From contig NZ_AP031496.1 in NCBI RefSeq assembly GCF_042850945.1, positions 124,001 through 188,000 of the forward strand: DNA of 64,000 nt, given 5' to 3'. Under the pieces are notes generated by a model. It had not been told where the DNA came from and did not search any database. It saw only the letters and a list, made by a program, of their open reading frames with translations. Shown piece after piece: positions 36,776 through 44,690 of the stretch. The position numbers were made by a program, and so were the translations under genes. Position 1 is the first letter of the stretch. Each line of letters opens with the position of its first letter. Source of the stretch: Halioxenophilus aromaticivorans. Lineage in GTDB: Bacteria > Pseudomonadota > Gammaproteobacteria > Pseudomonadales > Cellvibrionaceae.

Positions 36776-36813
36776 AAAAGTCCTGCATTTAACAATAAAT
36801 AGCAGGGCTTTTT
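36776..36813. terminator. Left copy of the yicC-type terminator hairpin
   Basis: GTCCTGC and GCAGGGC flank an A/T-rich loop, with A-run before and T-run after. A diverged copy of the same structure lies at 42714-42752 beside yicC itself. Both stand next to the 26 bp repeat of the yicC 3' end. Confidence 0.7.
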
Positions 36814-36828
36814 AGTAAGCAAGGTGGC

Positions 36829-36854
36829 AAAAACTATTCGATATTCTGCACCTG
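36829..36854. repeat. attL-like direct repeat of the yicC 3' end
   Basis: The 26 bp sequence beginning AAAAACTATTCGATATTC is identical to 42774-42799, which spans the stop codon and last codons (QVQNIE) of yicC. It marks the left border of a roughly 5.9 kb element. Core duplication at a gene 3' end is the hallmark of tyrosine-recombinase integration. Confidence 0.85.
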
Positions 36855-36927
36855 CTTATTGAGCAGCGGCCTAGACCTTAGTGAAATCAACGAGTTATCG
36901 AAAATAAACCGATCAAAAATGCCTGTT

Positions 36928-36948
36928 TGCCCACCAAACTGCCCACCA
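36928..36948. repeat. Arm-type repeat pair, left end of the element
   Basis: TGCCCACCA occurs at 36928-36936 and again at 36940-36948, a 12 bp period. The same 9-mer at the same period recurs inside the right end. These are candidate arm sites of the lost integrase. Confidence 0.6.
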
Positions 36949-37144
36949 CTTGCCTATGGTTTTTACTAAATCTTAGTGGTTAGCAATGGAAAAACAGTGC
37001 CGTTTTTATGCTGCTGTTAGAGCTAAAACATAGCAGTTTTGAAGGGCTTTATCGAGCAAGATTTCCGTCAACATAGCTTTGCCATTTTTTCACTGGTTCT
37101 ACGCGATAGTAATGAGTCAGCAGAAAGCTCACCTAGCCTGAAAT

Positions 37145-37201
37145 GGACATTATGGTGTCCATTTTAATAGAAATAAGCTCAATATGGATACTATGGTATC
37201 C
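37145..37201. promoter_or_regulatory. Pair of related palindromic operators without a clear gene
   Basis: GGACATTATGGTGTCC (37145-37160) and GGATACTATGGTATCC (37186-37201) fit one 16 bp palindromic pattern and are 41 bp apart. They lie about 100 bases beyond the 3' end of the ATPase gene, where no promoter-proximal gene exists. They may be the leftover control region of a deleted gene. The rest of 36589-37300 holds only the att core, arm repeats and terminator listed separately. Confidence 0.5.
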
Positions 37202-37300
37202 AAGAGAGATAAGACTGAGTGTCGAATGGTAGGCATCAGGTCTACAAATTGTTATCCCTAAGGTAACTTTGTGTAGACCTCGGGGCTAAGCAACGCGCCT

Positions 37301-38614
37301 TTACCATCTCTGAGGTAAATACTGCGTGAAATACAAAGGCATCACGATATTGGTTTGTTCTAACGCTGAAGAGCCTTGTGTACCCGTTAACTTAAAGGTT
37401 TTACTTGGAGTACATTTTTCAACGTAGGATGCCAACGATTTTGCTCTTGTACGTTTACCACTTTTGACTTCCACAGGGACGATATCGCCTTCATCGGTCG
37501 CCAAAATAAATTCGATTTCGGCGCGGGCGTCATTCCATGAATAACTTGGGTCAACGCCAATAGCTGTGAGCTCTTGTTGCACAAAGTTTTCAGCCAGATA
37601 ACCTTTGTATTCATAGTTTTGTTGCTTAATCTCTTTATAACTGCTGCCTAGTATATGATTGAGCAGGCCTACATCAAACAGAAACAGTTTCACCATATTT
37701 TCTTTTTTATAGGCCGCCAACGGAGATTTCGGCAATCCTTCAATAGGGTAGTTTGGCAAAGCTAAGCGACAGCAGTTAAGCCAATGGATCGCGGTTTCAA
37801 AATCGCTATAACGAGATTTACGCTCATGCACATGCTTAAATTTAAAGCGTTTAACCGACTCATCGCTGACAAGTGATAGCTGAGCAGGAATACTGTTAAA
37901 CACCGATTCAATCAGTGTGGCGCCAACCTTGCCTGCGTACTTACCAAAATCGCGGCGATAACCTTCAACTAAATCGGCATGAATTTTTGTGACTTTTTCT
38001 ACACGTTCTAGAATGCTTGAATCCTTATACTGATACCAAGCAGAAACGGCTTCCGGCATACCACCGATAAAAAAATAGTCGATTAGTTTATCCATCAATT
38101 TAGTGTGCACCGCCGGTGTGCTTGCTTGACTATCAAATGCTTTGATCAGTGCTTGCTCGTTGGATGCGTAAATAAATTCTTGGAAGGTCAGTGGTCGTAA
38201 ATTGTATTGTTCTACCTTGCCTACAGGGAAGGTATTGAGCAAACCAATGTTAGAACCGCTGGCTGCGACAAAATAGGACGGTGCTTTTTCGGCAAAATAC
38301 TTCAACGAAGTAACGGCTCGTTCACATTCGCCAATTTCATCTAATATCAGCAAGTCGGTTTCTGGATTGAACGCTTGGCTGGTTAACAACTCAATGTTCA
38401 TTACTAGCTCGTCAGGTGACAATGAGCCATCGAACGCCTCTTTGTAGGCAGGGTTTTCAAGGAAGTCGATACGAAGGATGTTGGCAAAGGTGTTTCCAAA
38501 CAACTCTTGCAGCAGATAGGTTTTACCAGTTTGTCTTGCACCATCGATCAATAATGGCTTGCGCACAGGTTGATTTTTCCATGCTATGAGGGCGTTGAGT
38601 AAGTTGCGCTGCAT
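37301..38614 (-). CDS. AAA+ ATPase with DUF4143 domain
   Basis: The 437-residue protein (start MQRNLLNALIAW at 38614) has a Walker A in LIDGARQTGKTYLLQELF, Walker B in LLILDEIGECERAVTSLKYF, and the sensor region FVAASGSNIG. The C-terminal part has the DUF4143 helical domain and a nuclease-like PD-(D/E)xK pattern (WNDARAEIEFILATDEGDIVPVEVKSGKRT). Such ATPases are common cargo of genomic islands and their role is unclear; some act like toxin-antitoxin or defence components. It is divergent from hipBA, and two near-identical 24 bp palindromes precede it. Confidence 0.85.
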   Translation of the reverse strand: MQRNLLNALIAWKNQPVRKPLLIDGARQTGKTYLLQELFGNTFANILRIDFLENPAYKEAFDGSLSPDELVMNIELLTSQAFNPETDLLILDEIGECERAVTSLKYFAEKAPSYFVAASGSNIGLLNTFPVGKVEQYNLRPLTFQEFIYASNEQALIKAFDSQASTPAVHTKLMDKLIDYFFIGGMPEAVSAWYQYKDSSILERVEKVTKIHADLVEGYRRDFGKYAGKVGATLIESVFNSIPAQLSLVSDESVKRFKFKHVHERKSRYSDFETAIHWLNCCRLALPNYPIEGLPKSPLAAYKKENMVKLFLFDVGLLNHILGSSYKEIKQQNYEYKGYLAENFVQQELTAIGVDPSYSWNDARAEIEFILATDEGDIVPVEVKSGKRTRAKSLASYVEKCTPSKTFKLTGTQGSSALEQTNIVMPLYFTQYLPQRW

Positions 38615-38666
38615 TGTCATTTCCCGCAAATTAAGACTGTTAACTGCCTGTAGTATAGCTCAGTCC

Positions 38667-38722
38667 ACACTTTTACGCGCAGAAAAGTGCGTAATATTAC
38701 ATTTTTATGCGCATAAAAGTGT
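38667..38722 (-). promoter_or_regulatory. Twin 24 bp palindromic operators of the ATPase gene
   Basis: Two 24 bp palindromic sites, 38667-38690 and 38699-38722, share a CACTTTT-like half, a GCGCA centre and an AAAAGTG half. The second is palindromic in 11 of 12 pairs. Their starts are 32 bp apart, three helical turns. They stand 53-108 bases before the ATPase start codon, so they are most simply operators for that gene. The regulator is unknown. Confidence 0.6.
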
Positions 38723-38792
38723 AATTTGATGGCCTTTGGCATTCAGGGATTCACATCATCGCCTTGGCCAACGCGCAAGCTAAACCTAAAGG

Positions 38793-38920
38793 TGGGATAT
38801 AAATCCAATTATATTGAGTAAAGTGGGAATATAGTCCCATATTTTACTTGTTGACGTTGCTTGAATTTAAAAGTTGGACTATATTCCCATTAACGGTTAA
38901 ATAGTGGGAATATAGTCCCT
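38793..38920 (+). promoter_or_regulatory. hipBA promoter with four phased operators
   Basis: Imperfect palindromes of the form TGGGAATATAGTCCCA lie at 38824-38839, 38874-38889 (reverse orientation) and 38905-38920, with a degenerate copy at 38793-38807. The start-to-start distances are 31, 50 and 31 bp. A promoter with -35 TTGCTT (38857-38862) and -10 TATATT (38880-38885), 17 bp apart, has its -10 inside the third operator. This is the expected layout for HipB autorepression. Confidence 0.65.
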
Positions 38921-38932
38921 TTGGTTGGTGAT

Positions 38933-39238
38933 ATGGCTAAGCGTGACTTACACAATGTACTGTTTCCGAAGCAGCGCAAAATCCTGACGCATTTTGGTGA
39001 AGACTTGCTGTTGGCGATGAAACGACGTGGTTTTACAAAAAAGCTACTGTGTGAACGTACTGGTTTTGATCATAAAACCGTGAATAAAGTCTTCGCCGGT
39101 GATCCGGGCGTTGCCATAGGCACTTACTTAAAAGTGATGGCCGTTCTTGGCATGGAAAGCAACTTTGCAGAAATGGCCGCTCATGATGAAGTGGGCATCA
39201 AGCTGCAAAACATAAAATTACTGGAAGGTTCAAAATGA
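38933..39238 (+). CDS. hipB: HipB-like antitoxin, helix-turn-helix
   Basis: The protein has 101 residues from the ATG at 38933 (MAKRDLHNVLFPKQ). A short N-terminal extension precedes a Xre-type helix-turn-helix, GFTKKLLCERTGFDHKTVNKVFAG. It should neutralise HipA and repress its own promoter through the operators just upstream. The stop overlaps the hipA start (ATGA), implying translational coupling. Confidence 0.85.
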   Translation: MAKRDLHNVLFPKQRKILTHFGEDLLLAMKRRGFTKKLLCERTGFDHKTVNKVFAGDPGVAIGTYLKVMAVLGMESNFAEMAAHDEVGIKLQNIKLLEGSK

Positions 39239-40485
39239 GCCGTGAAATCGTCGAAGTCTATGCCGACTGGCAGCCAATTGAAGCGCCTTTGCTAATTGGG
39301 CTGCTTGCTTACAGTGATTCAAGCCGAGGTGGCGTATTTAGTTTTGCCTACGATAAAGCATTTTTAACCTCAGCCTATCGCTTGCAAATTGATCCAATCC
39401 TAACTCTTCACTCCGGTGAACTCTATAACGATGAAGCCGATAAAAACTTTCGCGCATTTCTTGATTCATCGCCTGATAGATGGGGGCGTATTTTAATGCA
39501 GCGGCGTGCGGCGATTGAGGCGCGCAAAGGCATTCGAGCAACAAGTCGATTAAACGAATTGGATTACCTGCTGGGCGTACATGACTCTTATCGGATGGGG
39601 GGGATTCGATTTAAGCGAGTAGGCTCGGATGCTTTTTTGGACGACAACTCTGAGTTTGCTGCGCCGCCAATGGCTTCTTTGCGAGAGCTAGAGCACGCAG
39701 CAATGCAGATTGAAAAAGACGATAACATCGACAGTGACGAGTATTACCGCTGGTTGAAAATGCTGATTTCTCCAGGCTCATCATTAGGTGGTGCAAGGCC
39801 CAAGGCTTGTGTCACAGATGAACAAGGCCACTTGTGGATTGCCAAGTTTCCCAACTTAAATGATACCCATGACGTGGGGGCGTGGGAGATGGTCTGTTAT
39901 GAATTGGCGTTGGCGGCAGGTATTGACATGTTTCCAAGTGAGATTAGGCTGTTTTCCTCTGGGTATCATACCTTTTTAACAAAACGGTTTGATCGCGACG
40001 GTGAAAAGCGGCTGCATTTTTCATCGGCTATGACACAGCTTCAATACTATGATGGTGAACAATCTCAAGGTGCCAGCTACTTAGAGATTGCTGAATTTAT
40101 TTCCAATTCTGGTGCACAAACCACAGCCGATTTAGCTCAGTTATGGCGACGTATCGTGTTTAATATTGCGGTGTCCAACACGGATGATCACCTGCGTAAC
40201 CATGGGTTTTTATTAACAAAGAATGGCTGGAAGTTATCACCCGCTTATGATTTAAACCCGATAGTGGGTAAGTATGGCCTGCATCTGAATATTACCGATG
40301 CAGACAACGCTTTAGACTACCAATTAGCCTTTGACGTAAAAGATTTCTTCCGACTATCTCAGACCCAAGCCACGCAAATTTACGATGAAGTATTAATGGC
40401 GGTGAAGCAATGGCAAATCGTTGCTAAGCAACTAGGGATCAGCCGAGCCGAGCAAGCCATGAAAGAATCGGCGTTTAACGTTTAA
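39235..40485 (+). CDS. hipA: HipA toxin, serine/threonine kinase
   Basis: The 416-residue protein has the HipA N-terminal domain (FAYDKAFLTSAYRLQIDP, FLDSSPDRWGRILMQRR) and the kinase core. The Gly-rich ATP-binding loop is SPGSSLGGARPKACV, the catalytic region NIAVSNTDDHLRNHGFLL contains the active Asp, and PAYDLNPIVGK is the metal-binding segment. In E. coli HipA phosphorylates glutamyl-tRNA synthetase and causes growth arrest. All key residues appear present, so it is probably functional. A broken homologue is at 36112-36588. Confidence 0.93.
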   Translation: MSREIVEVYADWQPIEAPLLIGLLAYSDSSRGGVFSFAYDKAFLTSAYRLQIDPILTLHSGELYNDEADKNFRAFLDSSPDRWGRILMQRRAAIEARKGIRATSRLNELDYLLGVHDSYRMGGIRFKRVGSDAFLDDNSEFAAPPMASLRELEHAAMQIEKDDNIDSDEYYRWLKMLISPGSSLGGARPKACVTDEQGHLWIAKFPNLNDTHDVGAWEMVCYELALAAGIDMFPSEIRLFSSGYHTFLTKRFDRDGEKRLHFSSAMTQLQYYDGEQSQGASYLEIAEFISNSGAQTTADLAQLWRRIVFNIAVSNTDDHLRNHGFLLTKNGWKLSPAYDLNPIVGKYGLHLNITDADNALDYQLAFDVKDFFRLSQTQATQIYDEVLMAVKQWQIVAKQLGISRAEQAMKESAFNV

Positions 40486-40817
40486 TGAGTAAGTGAAACA
40501 CTATGTTCATTTTTGGTTGGAAAATGAAGCTATAGTTTCACTTTTATTCTTTGTCTCACACTCCATGTGTTGTAACACGCCACTTACCTCTTGGGCTTTT
40601 GGGGCAGTATGGGCAAAGCCTTAATTCATGCCATTTAGCCACAAACCAACCCTGCCCCACAGCGCATTTATTGTTTTGGGCACTATCTACAAACTGGGGC
40701 AAGTAGCGACCTGTACCCTCAGAAAGCTGCACGATCTGGGCATTTATCTGCCTACTGCGTCCGATTAGTACTGGCAAACTCCTAACTGAACTTAACAGAT
40801 CAGTGAGGAAGCAAACG
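40486..40817. other. 332-base gap between hipA and the AlpA gene
   Basis: No gene is confidently supported. A minus-strand frame at 40556-40843 (95 codons) ends in a CPYC-containing segment, but it overlaps the start of the AlpA gene and has no recognised family. The gap may contain the promoter for the AlpA gene, and the frame may be a decayed cargo gene. Confidence 0.3.
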
Positions 40818-41075
40818 ATGAACCCAACCACACAATTACCCACAAACTCAGTACACCCAGCGCGTCAGCAGCGGATTTTGCGATTACCCGAGGTAAAGGC
40901 CAAAACTGGCTTTGGCCGCAGTACCATTTATGCCCCTATTTATATACAGAGAGGGGCCAACGGGGAATTTCCCCGATCCATTCGTATTGGTGCGCGTGCC
41001 GTGGGCTGGTTAGAAAGCGATATCGACCAGTGGATTGAAACCCGCCGTATCGGTGCTGCTTATGGCCGTGGATAA
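40818..41075 (+). CDS. AlpA family excisionase/regulator-like protein
   Basis: From the ATG at 40818 the product has 85 residues with the AlpA signature: ILRLPEVKAKTGFGRSTIYA helix-turn-helix, then EFPRSIRIGARAVGWLESDIDQWI. AlpA proteins regulate integrase genes of P4-like satellites and similar integrative elements. The family's usual single-turn spacing between IY and GEFP is a few residues longer here (PIYIQRGAN). It overlaps the start of the DUF927 pseudogene by 14 bases, as is common in such elements. Confidence 0.85.
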   Translation: MNPTTQLPTNSVHPARQQRILRLPEVKAKTGFGRSTIYAPIYIQRGANGEFPRSIRIGARAVGWLESDIDQWIETRRIGAAYGRG

Positions 41076-42623
41076 ACCATCAGCATCAAACCAATTACCT
41101 GCCAGTGATATGCATAGCAACGAGCCAAAATTACCAGCTGGTTTTGCCTATAACGCGCAAAACTGGCTGGTGATGCAATCGGCTGGGCAAGATAGCCCTG
41201 TCAAAATTTGTTCTTGGCTGCAAGTAGCTGCTCGTACTCGCGATCCGCAAGGGGACACTTCTCTATATAAACAAAAAGGGGCTATTTATTGCACTGGTTA
41301 GACGATGACAATCGCCATCGCTATTGGGCCATGCCAGCAGAACTATTGGCCGGAGACGGCAGCGAGTACCGCCGAATCCTACTCAGCCGAGGTATGCGGC
41401 TAAGCAACAGTGTCAAAGCGCGGCAGTTGCTCTCGTTGTTTATTCAACAAATGGGCGAGCTGGCCAAGCAAAAGGCCATTAGCGTGAACTGTATTGGTTG
41501 GCATCACCACGCTTATGCGCATCCGCGCCTCACCTTTTACCCAAGCGAACACAGCAACAACCCACGCATGGTGCTGCAAACCATGCACCCGATAGAAGGC
41601 TTTATTCAACAAGGTAGTAGCGACAGTTGGCGGCAGCACGTTGGCCGTTATTGTCTGGATAACCCGCTATTGATTGTTGGTGTCTGCGCTGCACTGGCTG
41701 CGCCTTTGTTGCACTTGTGTGGGGTGGATGGTTTTGGTTTACACCTCTATGGTGCCAGCAGTACTGGTAAAACCGCAGCGCTGTATCCAGCATTATCGGT
41801 GTGGGGCGAGCCTAATCAACTGCGCCACAGTTGGCGTGCCACGGCCAACGGTTTAGAAGGCACAGCATTAGCGCATAACGATGCCTTGCTGGCGCTCAAT
41901 GAAATGGGCGAAGTTGACCCAAAAGAGGCAGGCGATGTCGCTTATATGCTTGCCAATGGCCAAGGTAAAACCCGTGCAGGCAAATACGGTGAAATGCGCT
42001 TACCCGCGCGTTGGCGTTAGGTGTTTTTATCTACTGGTGAAGTGACACTCGAAAGCCATCTTGCCAGTATCGGCAAGCGCGTGAAAGCGGGGCAGCAAGT
42101 GCGCGTGATTGATCTCAGTGCCGATGCCGGAGCGCAAATGGGCGTGTTTAACCAGAGTCATGGTATGAACGCCGCCGATTTAGCCGATCACCTAAAACAG
42201 CAAAGCTGCCAACATTACGGCAGCTTGGCCTTGGACTGGTTACGGTATTTAACGAAGCACAGTGCGCAGGTGCGACCCGTTTTCCAAAACGTACGCCAAC
42301 GCTTTTTAACCAGCTTGTCACCTGAAGCAGACGGCCAAGTGCGCCGAGTTGCCGAAAAATTTGCCTTACTGGCTAGCGCCGGGTTGTTAGCCATTCAAGC
42401 CAAAGTACTTGATTGGCCAGCTCAAAGTGTCGAAGCCGCCTGTTTAAGCCAGCTTAACCAATGGATACTTGCTCGCGGTGGTGTAGCCGCCAATGAAGAT
42501 CAATGGCGGCCCACCACCGATTTGCTTATTGAATCAGCAGCTAACCTGTTGTGGTGGCGAGTTAAATGCGAAAATCAGGCAACTTACTGCCCACCAATTT
42601 GCTCACCGCAAAATGCTTATTGA
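41062..42623 (+). pseudogene. Broken DUF927 helicase/primase-like gene
   Basis: The reading starts MAVDKPSASNQ and continues as PAGFAYNAQNWLVMQSAG, but shifts frame near an A5-G4 run at 41273-41281. The second part contains RYWAMPAELLAGDGSEYRR and the Walker A LYGASSTGKTAALYPAL, and ends at a TAG at 42018. A third part continues in the same frame (FLSTGEVTLESHLASIGKR). DUF927 proteins are replication-type ATPases of satellites and integrative elements. The C-terminus also appears cut at the arm repeats near 42588. One shift plus one stop make it non-functional as read. Confidence 0.85.
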
Positions 42624-42660
42624 GCAAAAATGAGGGGACTGCCCACCATTCTGCCCACCA
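42588..42660. repeat. Arm-type repeats, right end of the element
   Basis: TGCCCACCA occurs at 42588-42596, a variant TGCTCACCG at 42600-42608, and two exact copies at 42640-42648 and 42652-42660. Each pair has the same 12 bp period as the left-end pair. Confidence 0.6.
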
Positions 42661-42713
42661 CTAAACAGGTAGTTGGTAACGGACATCTGCAAACCGATTT
42701 GGACGGGAAAAAT

Positions 42714-42752
42714 AAAAAAGCCCTATATTTACAAGCAAATAACAGGGCTTTT
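42714..42752 (-). terminator. Terminator hairpin after yicC
   Basis: GCCCTAT/ACAGGGC arms with flanking A-run and T-run form an intrinsic terminator for yicC, inside the right border of the element. It is a diverged copy of the hairpin at 36776-36813. Confidence 0.7.
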
Positions 42753-42773
42753 AAGACATTCTTGGACGGGTAA

Positions 42774-42799
42774 AAAAACTATTCGATATTCTGCACCTG
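42774..42799. repeat. attR-like direct repeat at the yicC 3' end
   Basis: This is the yicC-side copy of the 26 bp core at 36829-36854. It covers the stop codon and final codons of yicC, so integration kept the yicC product unchanged. Confidence 0.85.
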
Positions 42800-43642
42800 T
42801 TCGCGCATTTGCTCGATCAGTACTTTTAAATCCACCGCTATTTGAGTAGTGTCGCTGACGGTGGATTTGGAAGACAAGGTATTGGCTTCGCGATTGAGTT
42901 CCTGCATTAAAAAATCTAGGCGGCGACCGATGGGATTTTTTTGTTTAAAGCAGTGTTTGACTTCCGCCACGTGGGTTTCCAAGCGGTCCATTTCTTCGTC
43001 TACATCGGATTTTTGCGCTAAATAAACCAGCTCTTGCTCTAAGCGGCTTTGGTCTATTTCCACTTGCAATGCGTTTATTTTCTCTAAAATCTTCTGCTTT
43101 TGGTTGGCTAAAATATCGGGCATTAAGGTGCGAACTTTAGCCACTAATTCTACGATGGTATCCAGCCGCGTTTCGATCAGGTTTTGCAGCTCGGTGCCTT
43201 CTCGGGTACGCTGATCAATAAGCTGGGTTAGCGCTTGATCAAACCCCGACAACGCATCGCTTTGCATTTGTTCAAAATCCAGTGGCGCGGTTTGAATAAT
43301 ACCGGGCCAGCGCATAACTTCTAGCGGGTTGAGCGGCGCGGCATTGGTTAGGCCCTGAGCTACGCAATCTACAGCTTGGCTGAGCTTGGCCAGAAAGTCT
43401 GTGTTTAATTCCAGTTGCTGATTTTTTTCACCAGCTTGATATTGCAAGTTAACTTCCACCTTACCGCGTCCCAGGCGCTTGCGCAGTTGATCGCGTAATT
43501 GGGGTTCCAGGGCTTTGAGGTTTTCTGGCAGGCGAAAATGGGGCTCTAGATAGCGGTGATTTACTGAGCGAATTTCCCAGGCAACATTGCCCCAATCAAA
43601 ACTGCATTCGTGGCGGGCAAAGCCGGTCATACTGCGTGTCAT
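42779..43642 (-). CDS. yicC: YicC family endoribonuclease-like protein
   Basis: The 287-residue protein starts at the ATG at 43642 (MTRSMTGFARHE), the usual YicC start. The conserved segments VNHRYLEPHFRLPE, RLGRGKVEVNLQY and the C-terminal GRRLDFLMQELNREANTLSSKS are intact. YicC proteins are endoribonucleases linked to small-RNA turnover in E. coli. It is divergent from rph as in relatives. Its 3' end is the integration site of the adjacent element, and its usual downstream neighbour gmk is displaced. Confidence 0.95.
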   Translation of the reverse strand: MTRSMTGFARHECSFDWGNVAWEIRSVNHRYLEPHFRLPENLKALEPQLRDQLRKRLGRGKVEVNLQYQAGEKNQQLELNTDFLAKLSQAVDCVAQGLTNAAPLNPLEVMRWPGIIQTAPLDFEQMQSDALSGFDQALTQLIDQRTREGTELQNLIETRLDTIVELVAKVRTLMPDILANQKQKILEKINALQVEIDQSRLEQELVYLAQKSDVDEEMDRLETHVAEVKHCFKQKNPIGRRLDFLMQELNREANTLSSKSTVSDTTQIAVDLKVLIEQMREQVQNIE

Positions 43643-43885
43643 AAGATTTACCTTGTTGTTGCGGCGCTGGCTCAATTATTTTTGTGCGCGTGTTTTTGTT
43701 GGTTTGCGTTCTACACCGGCGCTGCGTGATCAATTTTTGGCCGGTGGACGGCATCAAAGGATGAGCCTTGTGCGCTTTTTGGATTGCGATTGTGGCCCCC
43801 AGATAGCCCCAATCCCATCGAGCCTGGTTATAATGCAGTTTATTCTATAAAGCAGCAAGCCAAGGCCACAGCCCGGAGAAGCATT

Positions 43886-44611
43886 ATGACAAGACCCAGC
43901 GGTCGAGAACTCAACCAACTGCGCAGCGTGCGCTTCCATCGCCACTACACCAAACACGCCGAAGGCTCGGTATTGGTGGAATTTGGCGATACCAAAGTGC
44001 TGTGCACGGCAACAGTGGAGGAGGGCGTGCCTCGCTTTATGCGCGGTGAAGGCCGCGGTTGGGTTACGGCGGAATACGGCATGTTGCCGCGCTCCACCGG
44101 CACCCGTATGGACCGCGAAGCGGCCCGTGGCAAGCAGGGCGGGCGCACGGTGGAGATTCAGCGTTTGATTGGCCGCTCGTTGCGCGCGGCCATCAACCTA
44201 GGGGCTCTGGGTGAGAACACCATTAAGGTTGATTGCGATGTTATCCAGGCCGATGGCGGCACCCGCACAGCGGCCATCAGCGGTAGCGGCGTGGCCATTG
44301 CCGACGCCCTAAGCGTGATGCAGGAGCGAGGCCTACTGGCCGCCGGCGCCGAGCCCATGCCCAATCTGGTGGCAGCGGTATCGGTGGGTATTTATCAAAA
44401 TCAGGTGGTACTGGATTTGGATTACCCCGAAGACAGCAACGCCGAGGCCGATATGAACATTGTTATGTGCGAAGGTGGCGGCTTAATTGAGGTACAGGGT
44501 ACCGCCGAGGCCGACCCATTCAGTGAGGCTCAGTTCACCGAAATGCTGGCCAGTGCGAAAGCTGGGCTGGCCGAGATTCATCAATTGCAGCGCCAAGCCC
44601 TGGCCGACTAG
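43886..44611 (+). CDS. rph: Ribonuclease PH
   Basis: From the ATG at 43886 (MTRPSGRELNQLR), preceded by GGAG, the enzyme has 241 residues. It is a phosphorolytic 3'-5' exoribonuclease that trims tRNA 3' ends. Conserved segments include GSVLVEFGDTKVLCTAT, RGWVTAEYGMLPRST, RQG-type phosphate site GRTVEIQRLIGRSLRA, and DCDVIQADGGTRTAAISG. The length is normal. The next gene, crc, is convergent. Confidence 0.97.
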   Translation: MTRPSGRELNQLRSVRFHRHYTKHAEGSVLVEFGDTKVLCTATVEEGVPRFMRGEGRGWVTAEYGMLPRSTGTRMDREAARGKQGGRTVEIQRLIGRSLRAAINLGALGENTIKVDCDVIQADGGTRTAAISGSGVAIADALSVMQERGLLAAGAEPMPNLVAAVSVGIYQNQVVLDLDYPEDSNAEADMNIVMCEGGGLIEVQGTAEADPFSEAQFTEMLASAKAGLAEIHQLQRQALAD

Positions 44612-44619
44612 GCCAAACC

Positions 44620-44647
44620 AAAACAGCCGCTCATGGAGCGGCTGTTT
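44620..44647. terminator. Bidirectional terminator between rph and crc
   Basis: CAGCCGCTC and GAGCGGCTG form a strong stem around ATG, flanked by AAAA and TTTT, serving both converging genes. Confidence 0.85.
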
Positions 44648-44690
44648 TGAAGTGTGAAGCGGGGCAGGCGGCTACGAAGTTGCTGGTAGA

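Noticed and set aside
40556..40843. A 95-codon minus-strand frame with a CPYC segment
   Set aside because: It overlaps the AlpA gene start and matches no family I know; it is at best a decayed cargo gene.
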